Assembly (NCBI GenBank): GCA_944389295.1
Contig: CALXLV010000030.1
Coordinates: 20,398-84,397, forward strand
Length of the DNA stretch: 64,000 nt
Direction: 5' to 3'
Source: an uncultured Spirochaetaceae bacterium
GTDB taxonomy: Bacteria > Spirochaetota > Spirochaetia > Sphaerochaetales > Sphaerochaetaceae
Part shown: positions 1 through 8,487 of the stretch, piece after piece
Numbering within the stretch: the first letter of the stretch is position 1
Layout: every line of letters starts with the position of its first letter
The notes under the pieces: generated by a model
The model's input: the letters and a program-made list of their open reading frames with translations, nothing else
Database searches by the model: none
Told to the model about the DNA's origin: nothing
Made by a program: the position numbers and the translations under genes

Positions 1-380
1 ACTTCTCTGCAGTTTTCTCTCCGCTGTGATGAAAAGAAATCATCCGGTGTGATGGTCATCATGTGCCGCTCTTCAGCTGTGCTGCAGCGGATCAGCGGGA
101 TGATTGCTGTCATTGTGTTCTCGGGGGCTATCATCGCATCTGCATCCAGAGTGCGTATGAAAACAGCCTCATCTTCCGAAGGTGTCCATCCGTCCTCTGC
201 AAGGAGAACCGCCGATGCGGGGAAGCAGACGGCATGCAGCCTGCCGCTGCTGCGGATTGTAATTACAGAATCAGAGCTGTATGCCTTCAGATTATTTATG
301 AAAAAGACAGCTCGCTCTCCCTTCTCTTTCTCAAGCCGGGAGGCAAGCATGTGCGCCTCTCTTTCACTGAGCTTTCGCAT
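1..380 (-). CDS. hypothetical protein, cut by the window start
   Basis: An open frame of 126 codons starts with ATG at 380 on the minus strand and runs off the left edge without a stop. It follows hflC in the same direction and its start overlaps the hflC stop by 17 bases, the tight coupling seen throughout this genome. The N-terminus is charged (MRKLSEREAHMLASRLEKE), followed by an alternating hydrophobic/charged stretch resembling a small alpha/beta domain. No membrane segment or known motif is visible, so no function is assigned. Translational coupling to hflKC suggests co-expression with the membrane quality-control complex, which is inference. The reading is supported by the absence of stops over 380 bases and by codon use like its neighbours. 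Confidence 0.6.
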   Translation of the reverse strand, partial: MRKLSEREAHMLASRLEKEKGERAVFFINNLKAYSSDSVITIRSSGRLHAVCFPASAVLLAEDGWTPSEDEAVFIRTLDADAMIAPENTMTAIIPLIRCSTAEERHMMTITPDDFFSSQRRENCRE

Positions 381-1362
381 TTCCATGGGGAGTGTAGAGA
401 TAGCTGAAATAGTCCATATCGGTAGAGAGCGTCTTGTCCAGCGACGGCAGTGTTGTCCTGTAGCTTTCAAGCGTCGTCCAAAGCCTGAAGAAATCGGGGT
501 TCCTGCTGTAGACGGAACTGTATATTCCCGCAGCTGCTGCATCGGCCTCACCCTTGATCTTCTCGCTTTCAGCATACGCTTCGGAGAGTATTGTTTTTCT
601 GTCGTTCTCAGTGCGTCCCTGCCATGAGAGGAGCTGTCCGCGTCCATATGATCGGTATGCTTCGGCAATCTGGCTTCTCTCCTTGATCATCCTCGCATAT
701 ACGGATGCAGTCAGATCATCGGAGTAGCGTATCTGCCTGATGATTATATCCTCAAGTTCGATGCCGTAGCTCAGTGTGAGCGGGGCCGCCTCGCTGAGCA
801 TCATATCCGAAAGCCCTTCGCGGCCTATCCTGATCTCATCCTGTCTTGCGATCGTGTCAGTGAGAGAGCGCAGAGTCTCTGCATCCTCGGGGTCCTCAAC
901 ATCCCCGTTGATCTCCTCCCTGTATTCGATCGTGTTTATCCTGTTTGTGGAACGCACTGCCTCGTTGAGATAGTTCTCCGAGATGACTGTCCTTATGGTT
1001 GAGTCAAGGACATCGTTGAGGCGGGCAAGTCCGCCCTCCACTGTCTTTACCGACATGTAGAAGAGGGAAGGATCGGCAATTCTCCAGCGTGCGGTCGCAT
1101 CCACCCATATGAACTGGTTCTCCTTTGTCGGAATACGCTGGGCATCTCCGTCCCATGAGAGAAGTGTCGACGGATATTTCGTCACATCATCTACAAGGGG
1201 CAGCTTCAGCTTGAGTCCGGCTTCCGTCTCCGATCCCACAATGCGTCCGAAACGCGTTATCACAGCCTGCTCTCCCTCCGAGACCATGTAGAACGGCCCC
1301 AGGAGGAGAAAGATGACGGCGAGTATTATAATGACGGCAAGTATCGTCCAGAACTTCTTCAT
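364..1362 (-). CDS. hflC: HflC-like SPFH-domain membrane protease modulator
   Basis: A 332-residue protein with one N-terminal membrane segment (about residues 5-24) followed by an SPFH/band-7 domain (QAVITRFGRIVG near residue 33) and a long helical C-terminal region (about 215-290, with an alanine-rich stretch). In characterised bacteria HflC pairs with HflK in a large membrane cage around the AAA protease FtsH and modulates its access to membrane substrates. Here it lies directly downstream of hflK with a 4-base overlap, the usual order. The start codon ATG at 1362 is the only one that retains the membrane anchor. HflC rather than HflK is assigned from position and from the lack of a Gly/Pro-rich N-terminus; the two paralogues are otherwise similar. 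Confidence 0.88.
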   Translation of the reverse strand: MKKFWTILAVIIILAVIFLLLGPFYMVSEGEQAVITRFGRIVGSETEAGLKLKLPLVDDVTKYPSTLLSWDGDAQRIPTKENQFIWVDATARWRIADPSLFYMSVKTVEGGLARLNDVLDSTIRTVISENYLNEAVRSTNRINTIEYREEINGDVEDPEDAETLRSLTDTIARQDEIRIGREGLSDMMLSEAAPLTLSYGIELEDIIIRQIRYSDDLTASVYARMIKERSQIAEAYRSYGRGQLLSWQGRTENDRKTILSEAYAESEKIKGEADAAAAGIYSSVYSRNPDFFRLWTTLESYRTTLPSLDKTLSTDMDYFSYLYTPHGNAKAQ

Positions 1363-2306
1363 ACCGAACCTCCCACATTCCTCACGGGGAGGAAGTTATC
1401 CAGTGATGAGTCTATCAGCACCGTGCGGCCCTCTCCTGAAGAGAGCACATCGGAAAGAGTCTCTATGTAGAGCCTCTCTGCGGTTGTCTCGGCATCCTTC
1501 TCATACTCCTGCAGAACGGATGCGAAGCGGGCGGTATCGCCCTCGGCCCTGTTTACTCTGTCCGCGGCATATCCATGGGCCTCCGCAATCATCTTCTCAG
1601 CCTCACCGCGGGCTGCGGGAATTTCCTGATTGTAATACTGTTTTCCCTCGTTGATCAGGCTGTTCATGTCCTGTATTGCTTTGTTCACATCCTCGAAGGC
1701 ATCCTGAACATCCCCCTCAGGAGGCATTATGTTCTGCAGCTTGACCGCGACGATCTCTATACCGAAGCCGTATCTGTCGAATATCTCCTGCATGTCGCGC
1801 TGGGCATCGGCTTCGATAGAGGTTCTTTCGCTGGTCATCACAGCGAGGATCGGGAGGTCGCCGACAAGCTGGTTCATCACCGACTGCGATATATCCCTGA
1901 TCGTCGTCTCCTTGTCGCGCACGGAGAAGAGGTATGCTCTGGGATCATTTATCCTGTACTGTACTATCCATTCGACATCGACTATGTTGAGGTCTCCCGT
2001 GAGCATCATCGATTCGTCAGGATCGGGGAAGGCTCCGGTGAGCGCTGTTCCTGTGGCATCCGTCGGGCGGTATCCGAATGTAAGCGTCTGAACGACCGCA
2101 GTTTCGACATTGATATTCCTCTCTATGCCGAGCGGCAGTTTCATCTGCAGTCCCGGCCCTACGGTGCGGACATATTTCCCGAACCTCAGCACAACGGCGT
2201 TCTCTGTCTGATCGACGGAGAAGAAGGAGGTCATAAGGACGGCAAGAACCAGCAGTATGACCACTGCCGAAACGGCGAGCTTCGGCGAAAGGGAAGGTAA
2301 TCTCAC
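1359..2306 (-). CDS. hflK: HflK-like SPFH-domain membrane protease modulator
   Basis: A 315-residue protein with an N-terminal membrane anchor (about residues 10-29) and an SPFH domain containing ENAVVLRFGKYVRTVGPGL, a phrase typical of HflK (residues 35-53). The segment VDVEWIVQYRINDPRAYLF is also characteristic of the family. It is the first gene of the hflK-hflC unit and is expected to form the HflKC cage around FtsH. The start is GTG at 2306, chosen because AAGGAG lies six bases upstream; no ATG fits. It is shorter than the E. coli protein, mainly because the Gly/Gln-rich N-terminal tail is missing. It is transcribed divergently from metG across about 130 bases. Confidence 0.88.
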   Translation of the reverse strand: MRLPSLSPKLAVSAVVILLVLAVLMTSFFSVDQTENAVVLRFGKYVRTVGPGLQMKLPLGIERNINVETAVVQTLTFGYRPTDATGTALTGAFPDPDESMMLTGDLNIVDVEWIVQYRINDPRAYLFSVRDKETTIRDISQSVMNQLVGDLPILAVMTSERTSIEADAQRDMQEIFDRYGFGIEIVAVKLQNIMPPEGDVQDAFEDVNKAIQDMNSLINEGKQYYNQEIPAARGEAEKMIAEAHGYAADRVNRAEGDTARFASVLQEYEKDAETTAERLYIETLSDVLSSGEGRTVLIDSSLDNFLPVRNVGGSV

Positions 2307-2437
2307 ATTTCACTCCTTACACCGGATAATAATATTGAAGAGCCTTGTACGGCTAGGAGGCGGAATGTTCTCTCTCTTTCTCCGGTGAAAACAAGCTGCG
2401 GCAGGGGCATCAATAGCCTTGAATTACGGGGGTAGGG

Positions 2438-2466
2438 TTGTTTCGCATCCGCGCGATGGATATACT
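2438..2466 (+). promoter_or_regulatory. metG promoter, probably leaderless
   Basis: TTGTTT at 2438-2443 and TATACT at 2461-2466 are separated by 17 bases. TATACT lies only seven bases before ATG at 2474, and no Shine-Dalgarno sequence precedes that ATG. Transcription would therefore begin at or within a base or two of the start codon. Confidence 0.6.
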
Positions 2467-2473
2467 CAGGGTT

Positions 2474-4705
2474 ATGAAAAAAAGACTTATAACCTCAGCA
2501 TTGCCATATGTGAACAACATCCCGCATCTGGGTAATCTGATGCAGGTTCTCTCCGCTGATGTTTTCGCGCGTTTCTGCCGTTCACGCGGCTATGAGACGA
2601 TGTATATCTGCGGAACCGATGAATACGGTACGGCAAGCGAGACGAGGGCTCTGCAGGAGGGAGTCACTCCCCGTGAGCTCTGCGACCGCTACCATAAGAT
2701 ACATAAAGCCATATATGACTGGTTCAACATCTCCTTCGATTATTTCGGACGCACCAGCACTCCGCTGCAGACAGAGATAGTCCAGCACATCTTCTCCGAG
2801 TGCGATAAGCACGGATATATAACGGAGAAGGAGACGGAGCAGCTCTACTGTCCTCACTGCGGCCGCTTCCTTGCTGACAGGTTCGTCTCAGGAACCTGTC
2901 CTCACTGCGGTTACGAGGGTGCGAGGGGAGACCAGTGCGAGAAGTGCGGAACCCTTCTCGATCCGACGGAGCTGATCGATCCAAAGTGCTCAGTCTGCGG
3001 CTCCACTCCTGTGCTGAAAAAGACGAAGAACCTCTATATTGATCTTCCCAAGCTCCTGCCTGTGTTCAAGAAGTGGATGGACAAGGCATCCGTCGACGGT
3101 TTCTGGGCAAAGAATGCCGTGCAGATCACTGCATCATGGCTCCGCGACGGACTGCAGGAGAGGTGCATAACCCGTGACCTCAAATGGGGAATCCCTGTAA
3201 ACAAGCCGGGCTATGAGAACAAGGTCTTCTACGTCTGGTTCGATGCTCCGATAGGCTATATCTCCATCACAGCGAACAAGACGGAGAACTGGGAATACTG
3301 GTGGAGGGACCCCGAGAATACAGAGCTCTTCCAGTTCATCGGAAAGGACAACATACCGTTCCATACGGTTGTATTCCCATGCTCGCTTCTTGCAACAGGC
3401 GAGAAGTGGACGATGCTCTACCATATGTCCTCTACCGAGTATCTGAACTACGAGGGCGGCAAGTTCTCGAAGAGCAAGGGAATAGGAATCTTCGGCAACG
3501 ATGTTGAGGAGACGGGAATTCCGGCGGATGCCTGGCGCTTCTATATGTTCTACAACAGACCTGAGAAGTCGGATTTCACCTTCACTTGGGCTGATTTCCA
3601 GGAGAAGATCAACAAGGAGCTCATAGGCAACCTCTCCAATCTTGTGAACCGCACGCTGACATTTGTCGGAAGGTTCTATGACGGTGATCTCGGAGATGGA
3701 GAGCTTGACGAGGAGATCGTGAAGGCTGCCAGAGAGAAGGAGGAGGCCATCACCGCCGCCCTTGAAAGGGCTGACGAGAGGGATGCCATCCGCGCCATAT
3801 TCGAGCTTTCCGATATCGGCAACAAGGCTTTCCAGGACGGGGAGCCGTGGAAGGTGAGGAAGGAGAATCCGGAGAAGGCCGGAAAGCTGCTGAGGACGCT
3901 TCTCTATCTCATACGCGACCTTGCCGTCATGATAACGCCCTATATGCCCGCTACGGGAGAGAAGATACTCTCCTTCATCTCCTCTGAAGGTTCTGACTGG
4001 AAGAGCGTGGGCAGTTTCTCAGGCAGAGTGAAGGTCACATCGGCCGAGCTGCTTTTCCAGAAACTTGAGGATGAGAGGATTGCTGAGCTCAGGGAGCGCT
4101 ATTCTGGTTCACAGGCTGAGAGAATGGAGAGAGAGAAGGAAGAGACTTCTCCGAAGGAAGGAAACAAAATGGAAGAGAAAAAGACGGAAGAGAGTGAGAG
4201 CATTGCCTCACAGTTCGCGCGCAAGGTGATTTTGAAGGTCTCAAAGATAGTCAAGGTTGAGAAGCACCCCGGCGGTGACAAGCTCTATATCCTCACGCTT
4301 GACTGCGGAGAGGAAGAGCCGAGAGTCATCGTCTCTTCGATCGTCCCGTTCTACAGGGAGGACGAGCTCCTGGGTCATAACATCGTGCTTGTCTCAAATC
4401 TCAAGCCGGCCAATTTCAGGGGAGTGAAGAGCCGCGGCATGCTTCTTGCGGCTTCCGATCCGACTGCCGAGGACCCTCATTCGACATGCGAGGTTATCTT
4501 TGCCGATGATATCGAGCCGGGAACCATCCTCAAGGCTGAGGATGAGGGAGAGGTGGAGAAGGTCACCACATACATCAAGCCCGATCACTTCTTCGCGCTT
4601 CCGATGAAAACTATAGATGGTTATGTCACGGTGGACGGAAAGAAGCTCGGCCACAACGGCACTTTCCTCCGTGTCTCGAAGTACGTCAACGGAAACGTCG
4701 GCTGA
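2474..4705 (+). CDS. metG: methionyl-tRNA synthetase with C-terminal tRNA-binding domain
   Basis: A class I aminoacyl-tRNA synthetase that charges tRNA-Met, 743 residues from the chosen start. The HIGH-type motif is HLGN (residues 18-21) and the KMSKS-type loop is KFSKS (330-334). Between them lie four CxxC knuckles at about 126, 142, 155 and 172, giving two zinc-binding knots, the form found in E. coli-like and archaeal/eukaryotic MetRS. An acidic, low-complexity linker (about 550-580) leads to an EMAP/Arc1p-type tRNA-binding fold from about residue 590 to the end (VEKHPGGDKLYIL). ATG at 2474 is preferred over in-frame upstream starts because the family N-terminus begins KRLITSALPYVNN and a promoter sits immediately before it. 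Confidence 0.96.
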   Translation: MKKRLITSALPYVNNIPHLGNLMQVLSADVFARFCRSRGYETMYICGTDEYGTASETRALQEGVTPRELCDRYHKIHKAIYDWFNISFDYFGRTSTPLQTEIVQHIFSECDKHGYITEKETEQLYCPHCGRFLADRFVSGTCPHCGYEGARGDQCEKCGTLLDPTELIDPKCSVCGSTPVLKKTKNLYIDLPKLLPVFKKWMDKASVDGFWAKNAVQITASWLRDGLQERCITRDLKWGIPVNKPGYENKVFYVWFDAPIGYISITANKTENWEYWWRDPENTELFQFIGKDNIPFHTVVFPCSLLATGEKWTMLYHMSSTEYLNYEGGKFSKSKGIGIFGNDVEETGIPADAWRFYMFYNRPEKSDFTFTWADFQEKINKELIGNLSNLVNRTLTFVGRFYDGDLGDGELDEEIVKAAREKEEAITAALERADERDAIRAIFELSDIGNKAFQDGEPWKVRKENPEKAGKLLRTLLYLIRDLAVMITPYMPATGEKILSFISSEGSDWKSVGSFSGRVKVTSAELLFQKLEDERIAELRERYSGSQAERMEREKEETSPKEGNKMEEKKTEESESIASQFARKVILKVSKIVKVEKHPGGDKLYILTLDCGEEEPRVIVSSIVPFYREDELLGHNIVLVSNLKPANFRGVKSRGMLLAASDPTAEDPHSTCEVIFADDIEPGTILKAEDEGEVEKVTTYIKPDHFFALPMKTIDGYVTVDGKKLGHNGTFLRVSKYVNGNVG

Positions 4706-4717
4706 TAAGGGGAGAAT

Positions 4718-4969
4718 ATGGAACTCGACAGAGATTCGGTTCATATAAGGCTTCTGAAGGTGGCGGGGCAGGTCTCCGCCATCGACAGGATGATCGCGGA
4801 AGGCGACAGCGCCGAGAGAATACTGGTGCAGATCAACGCGGCGAAGTCCGCGCTGCACAAAGTGGCGCTCTTTGTGGCAGAAGATGCCGTCTCGTCCCTG
4901 CTCGGACAGGATGAGGAGAAGAGCGGAGAGGCCGCCGTCGTTCTGGAGCGTTTCTCATCGCTGCTCTGA
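4718..4969 (+). CDS. CsoR/RcnR/FrmR-fold protein lacking metal ligands
   Basis: An 83-residue all-helical protein of the DUF156 family, whose members (CsoR, RcnR, FrmR) are tetrameric repressors sensing Cu(I), Ni/Co or formaldehyde. The family core is clear: RLLKVAGQVSAIDRMI (residues 11-26) and QINAAKSALHKVAL (38-51). The usual ligand positions are not conserved: the first Cys is Ala32, the helix-2 His is Ala57 and the second Cys is Leu61. The protein contains no cysteine. It therefore cannot sense metal or formaldehyde in the known way and may be an adaptor or a constitutive or differently gated regulator. It starts 12 bases after metG with a GGGGAG ribosome-binding site, so it is probably co-transcribed with metG. 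Confidence 0.8.
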   Translation: MELDRDSVHIRLLKVAGQVSAIDRMIAEGDSAERILVQINAAKSALHKVALFVAEDAVSSLLGQDEEKSGEAAVVLERFSSLL

Positions 4970-4993
4970 TAGTGCCTTAAAAGAAGCTGAGGC

Positions 4994-6286
4994 TCAGGCT
5001 TTCGTGACTGCCTCAACGGCACTGCGGAACGCGCTTCCGCGCTCAAATTCATTGGCGAAGTGTTCATCCGCATAGGCTCCGGGAGAAAGAAGTATTATCT
5101 CGGAGCTGTCTCTTTTTCCCCTGTGCTCCCGGGCTTTTCTGAAAGCGTCTCTTACCGCCTCCTCCATGCTGTCGAACGGGCCGCTGAATCTGATCTCCTC
5201 GTAGTGCAGCAGCGGAAGGAGCTTTTCTGTGAGACTCCCCGAGAGAAGCGTCACCGAGACAGCCTCGTCCAGAGGAGCCTCAAGCTCTGAGATATCTGTA
5301 TGGCTCTTGTCCGTTCCTCCGAGGATGAGATGCACCGGCGTTCCTTTCATTCCCCGCATTGAGAAGGCGACTGAAAGCGGCAGGACCGATGATGAGTCAT
5401 TTATGAATGACACTCCGTCCTTCACTGCCACAAGCTCGAGCCTGTTCGGTATTCCCTTGTATCCTCTGAATGAGTCAGAGATATCCTTTGTCCTGAATCC
5501 CATCGCCTTGATGCATTCCCATGCGAGCTCTGTTCCTGCGCCGTTTCTGAAAGGATTTCTGAGCGACGGATAGCCTTTCACCTTCGCTTTAGGAATAATG
5601 CCTGAGAAGAGCATCTTGCTCCGCAGGAAGCGGGGGATTATAAGACGGCGCACCCAAGGCCCGATGAACAGAGAGCCCTCTGATGTGATGTCGGAAGGGG
5701 AGGCTGGAATCGGAATCGTGTCCGTCACTCCGATGATGTCTATTCTCGGCCATGAGTATCCCAGCGAGGCCGCGGTGTCCTTTATCTGCCAGAGCGACAT
5801 CTCTATCACGATCGCATCGTAGAGATGATCGTCATTCTCTATGTCTGAAAGGAGATGAAACGCCGAATATCCGATTCCCTCCGAGAATGCAGCTTTCACT
5901 CCGAGAGAGCAGAGCGCATCTGTCAGTGCTGAGGCGGTGCTCGTCTTGCCCTTCGCTCCGGCTATTATTATCTTTGTCATTCTCTCCGTTTTCGGATCAG
6001 TGAGAAGAGCCGCTATGTCGTTTGTGGTCTTTCTTGCCTTTTTCTTGATGGGATAAGGGATTGGAATTCCTGGAATCTTGACGACAAGGTCTGCATCCCC
6101 TGCCGATGATACCGCCTCCTCCCTGGTTATGAAACGCGCCCCCATCTGCTCAAGGCTGCGGATCACAGGTTCCGCGCTGCTGCCGGAAGGGCCTATGATC
6201 TCCACTTCATGCCCGAGCTTGAGATAGTATTCTGCCGCTTCCGCACCGCCCCCGGATGCGCCAAGGCCAAGGATAAGGACTCTCAT
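4994..6286 (-). CDS. murD: MurD-like UDP-N-acetylmuramoyl-alanine:D-glutamate ligase
   Basis: A 430-residue Mur ligase that should add D-glutamate to UDP-MurNAc-L-Ala in cytoplasmic peptidoglycan precursor synthesis. It has an N-terminal Rossmann-like domain (LILGLGASGGG, residues 4-14), the ATP-binding loop AGAKGKTST (109-117), a central ATPase domain with a DAIVIEMSLWQ segment, and a C-terminal domain with NDSSSVLP and ILGGTDKS motifs. The sequence is divergent from E. coli MurD, as spirochaetal enzymes are, but the domain order and length fit. A TATAAT box ends seven bases before the ATG and there is no Shine-Dalgarno, so the message is probably leaderless. Another Mur ligase specificity cannot be fully excluded. 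Confidence 0.85.
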   Translation of the reverse strand: MRVLILGLGASGGGAEAAEYYLKLGHEVEIIGPSGSSAEPVIRSLEQMGARFITREEAVSSAGDADLVVKIPGIPIPYPIKKKARKTTNDIAALLTDPKTERMTKIIIAGAKGKTSTASALTDALCSLGVKAAFSEGIGYSAFHLLSDIENDDHLYDAIVIEMSLWQIKDTAASLGYSWPRIDIIGVTDTIPIPASPSDITSEGSLFIGPWVRRLIIPRFLRSKMLFSGIIPKAKVKGYPSLRNPFRNGAGTELAWECIKAMGFRTKDISDSFRGYKGIPNRLELVAVKDGVSFINDSSSVLPLSVAFSMRGMKGTPVHLILGGTDKSHTDISELEAPLDEAVSVTLLSGSLTEKLLPLLHYEEIRFSGPFDSMEEAVRDAFRKAREHRGKRDSSEIILLSPGAYADEHFANEFERGSAFRSAVEAVTKA

Positions 6287-6346
6287 CGCTATGATTATAG
6301 AATTATTTGCACTCTCTATAAAGAGAATTAGTTCTTCTCTTGCTAC

Positions 6347-6375
6347 TTGACAGCTGACACTGAAAAAAGCAGAAT
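6347..6375 (+). promoter_or_regulatory. promoter of the bS22-like gene
   Basis: A near-consensus pair: TTGACA at 6347-6352 and CAGAAT at 6370-6375 with a 17-base spacer. The predicted start near 6382 leaves a leader of about 36 bases carrying AAGGAG. Confidence 0.7.
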
Positions 6376-6417
6376 GAACCGGTAATTACACAAAATCCAT
6401 GGATAAGGAGCATTACT

Positions 6418-6507
6418 GTGCCTTGCGGAAAGAAAAGAAAGAAGCATAAGATAGCGACACACAAGAGAAAGAAAAGACTCAGAATGAACAGACATAAGAA
6501 GAAGTAA
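6418..6507 (+). CDS. AURKAIP1/COX24-type tiny ribosomal protein (bS22-like)
   Basis: A 29-residue, extremely basic peptide beginning MPCGKKRKKHKIATHKRKK and ending NRHKKK. More than half the residues are Lys, Arg or His. It matches the pattern of the short AURKAIP1/COX24-domain proteins annotated in spirochaetes, related to mycobacterial ribosomal protein bS22 and mitochondrial mS38, which bind the small subunit near the decoding centre. The start codon is GTG at 6418, seven bases after AAGGAG. The gene is monocistronic, flanked by a near-consensus promoter (6347-6375) and a strong terminator (6532-6561), as expected for a highly expressed ribosomal component. The ribosomal role is from family knowledge, not shown here. 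Confidence 0.85.
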   Translation: MPCGKKRKKHKIATHKRKKRLRMNRHKKK

Positions 6508-6531
6508 TCTTCCTGTCTAGGCTATCTAAGG

Positions 6532-6561
6532 AGGACTGCCGGGTTCCGGCGGTCCTTTTTT
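6532..6561 (+). terminator. rho-independent terminator
   Basis: GGACTGCCGG (6533-6542) pairs with CCGGCGGTCC (6546-6555) with one G-U pair, a three-base loop and six T residues. It closes the bS22-like transcript. Confidence 0.9.
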
Positions 6562-6613
6562 GATGCTTCCGGCAGGCTTTCCGTCGGCTTCCCTGTATGT
6601 TATCCTTCTCCGT

Positions 6614-6961
6614 ATGAGAATCTCGGGACTGCCGTTTGTATATATCTTTGAAAGTGATGATCCGGGCCGTGAGGCTGTTCTGAGGATAGGGGAGGAGAAC
6701 GGAATGACCGTTTATCGCTTTACCGTCAGAACTCCGCTTCTCATCCGCATGGGAGATGAGAATGACAGCCATGCCGATCTTTTCCTCGGCGGCAGATGGG
6801 AGAGTTTCTACGCTTCGCGCCGCTCGACTATGGGCATAGTTCCTGAAGTCGAGATACTCGAAAACAATAACAGGACGTCGCGGTACAGGATGACAATAAG
6901 AATTCCATCTCCGTGCCCGGAGGAAATCAAAGCCAGAGCTGAAGGGCTCATTTTAGATTAG
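6614..6961 (+). CDS. hypothetical protein, 115 residues
   Basis: A small protein beginning MRISGLPFVYIFESDD, without signal peptide or membrane segment. The central part (GDENDSHADLFLGGRWESF) is acidic and aromatic. I do not recognise the family. The start at 6614 is chosen because TATCCT, preceded by the extended -10 dinucleotide TG, ends seven bases upstream, fitting the leaderless promoter pattern elsewhere in the window; no Shine-Dalgarno is present. The stop directly abuts the convergent tcdA gene. Codon use is like that of the neighbours, supporting a real gene, but nothing in the context suggests a function. Confidence 0.55.
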   Translation: MRISGLPFVYIFESDDPGREAVLRIGEENGMTVYRFTVRTPLLIRMGDENDSHADLFLGGRWESFYASRRSTMGIVPEVEILENNNRTSRYRMTIRIPSPCPEEIKARAEGLILD

Positions 6962-7720
6962 CTATGCTTCTTTTCCGTCAAGAGTTCCTTCCGGAAGGAG
7001 TTTCCTGAGCGCTATATTCGCCAGCGTGATTCCGAATACAGCTGTCACAGACGGCAGTGAGCCGAGCACCGCGTGCTTGCGTCCTGTATCCATCTTCTCG
7101 GCTTCCGGATCATCTTCCGGCTTGATGTAGCTGAAGTTTACTTTTTCAGGCGAGAATACCACCGTTATTCCTTTGCCGACGCCTCTCTTCCGTAGCTGCG
7201 AGCGCACCTGTCTTGCAAGCGGGCATCCCCAGGTGTCGAAAAGATCACCTTCTCTTATCAGGCTGAGATTCCTTCTCAGTGCCGCTCCCATCGATGATGC
7301 TACCGGGACGCCTTCTCTGTATGCGGCTTCCAGAAGGGAGACTTTCGGCCCGACGCTGTCGATACAGTCGAGAACCATGTCTGTATCGCTGGTAAGGATA
7401 TTCAGGTTATTATCAGAGAGAAATACAGGATAGTCCTCAACGATGCACTCCGGATTGATGTCGAGGATTCTCTCTTTCATCACCTCTGTCTTGAGTCTGC
7501 CGACAGTGGAGTGCAGCGCTATTATCTGACGGTTGATATTGCTCTCTGCCACAGTGTCAAAATCGAGAATCCTTATCCTTCCGATGCCTGAGCGTGCAAG
7601 CATCTCTACAGCATATCCGCCGACGGCTCCGATTCCTGCTACAGAAACTGTTTTTCGTGAGAGAAGCTCCACATTCTCCTCTCCTATGAATCTCGCTATT
7701 CTCTGAAACTGTGCCTTCAT
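6962..7720 (-). CDS. tcdA: tRNA threonylcarbamoyladenosine dehydratase (ThiF/E1-like)
   Basis: A 252-residue E1-like adenylating protein. The nucleotide loop is GIGAVGG (residues 29-35), followed by the arginine-finger region ESNINRQIIALHSTVGRLK, both diagnostic for the HesA/MoeB/ThiF superfamily. The pattern DTWGCPLARQVRSQLRKRG in the C-terminal half is typical of TcdA/CsdL, which dehydrates t6A37 of ANN-decoding tRNAs to the cyclic form ct6A. Length fits TcdA (about 250-270) rather than ThiF or MoeB, and there are no thiamine or molybdopterin genes nearby. Its start overlaps the end of the TatD-like gene by four bases, so the two form an operon. Confidence 0.88.
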   Translation of the reverse strand: MKAQFQRIARFIGEENVELLSRKTVSVAGIGAVGGYAVEMLARSGIGRIRILDFDTVAESNINRQIIALHSTVGRLKTEVMKERILDINPECIVEDYPVFLSDNNLNILTSDTDMVLDCIDSVGPKVSLLEAAYREGVPVASSMGAALRRNLSLIREGDLFDTWGCPLARQVRSQLRKRGVGKGITVVFSPEKVNFSYIKPEDDPEAEKMDTGRKHAVLGSLPSVTAVFGITLANIALRKLLPEGTLDGKEA

Positions 7721-8331
7721 CCAAGCAGCTCCTGCATTATCATCACCGTTCTTTTCTCTACGTCGATTCCCGTCATCTCAGATAATCTCGCATTCCACTC
7801 AGAGAGCGTTCTTCTCTGGTCCTCTCCCGTCATCATGTCTGTTTCCGTTACAAACGGGAGTGCAAGAAGCGATCGGAAACTCTTTGTCCTCTCCGCTCTG
7901 GGAGAGAGTGAGATGACAGCGCCGAGGGATATGAGCTCTCTGGCGGTTTCCGCAGAACCGGTGAAACCATGTATCAGAATTTTCCTGTGGCCCGATGTCC
8001 TGAGTATCTCCGCTGCCGTATGATATTCTTTCACAATATGGATGACTGCTGCTCTTCCGTACTCCCGTGCGATGCTGAGCGCGGCAGCGAATATCTTTTT
8101 CTGCTCTTCCATGCCGCCATAGCGTCTGTCCAGCCCGATCTCGCCGATATGGAATCCTTCCGCAGCGGCTTTCCGGAGTATGCAGAGGTCAGGCTGCATC
8201 CCTCCCTCTGCTATTGATCCCAGCGCTCTGTGCGGGAAGGGGAGGAGTGTCTCATATTCGTCCGTGGATGCCGAAGCCACGAATGCATCTTCTGTAAATT
8301 CCCCTGCATGGGCATGTGCATCGAAAGCCAT
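7717..8331 (-). CDS. TatD-family metal-dependent hydrolase
   Basis: A 204-residue TIM-barrel amidohydrolase of the TatD family. The metal-binding HAH motif is at residues 6-8, EIGLDRR supplies the family Glu, and IHIVKEYH and LIHGFTGS supply further histidines; ETDMM near the end matches the family's ET-D signature. Members act as 3'-5' DNA/RNA exonucleases or D-aminoacyl-tRNA deacylases. It is shorter than E. coli TatD (260) because loops between strands are trimmed. TAGAAT ends six bases before the ATG with no Shine-Dalgarno, another candidate leaderless start. It is first in a two-gene unit with tcdA, hinting at a tRNA-related role, but this is inference. Confidence 0.82.
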   Translation of the reverse strand: MAFDAHAHAGEFTEDAFVASASTDEYETLLPFPHRALGSIAEGGMQPDLCILRKAAAEGFHIGEIGLDRRYGGMEEQKKIFAAALSIAREYGRAAVIHIVKEYHTAAEILRTSGHRKILIHGFTGSAETARELISLGAVISLSPRAERTKSFRSLLALPFVTETDMMTGEDQRRTLSEWNARLSEMTGIDVEKRTVMIMQELLG

Positions 8332-8487
8332 GGCAGAATTCTAATTCTTATGTTTCCTTTTTTCCACATCCACGGATTTCAGGTGATGCCTTATACTTGA
8401 ATGCAAAGACTTTTTTAATATGAACAGCGAAGGAAGAGAGTACACAACATAAAGTATCAAGCAGAACAGACAGCACTGAATCTTGCA

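Noticed and set aside
49..627. Long plus-strand open frames opposite hflC and its partial neighbour
   Set aside because: They lie antisense to clear coding sequence and have no start signals; minus-strand frames have family matches.
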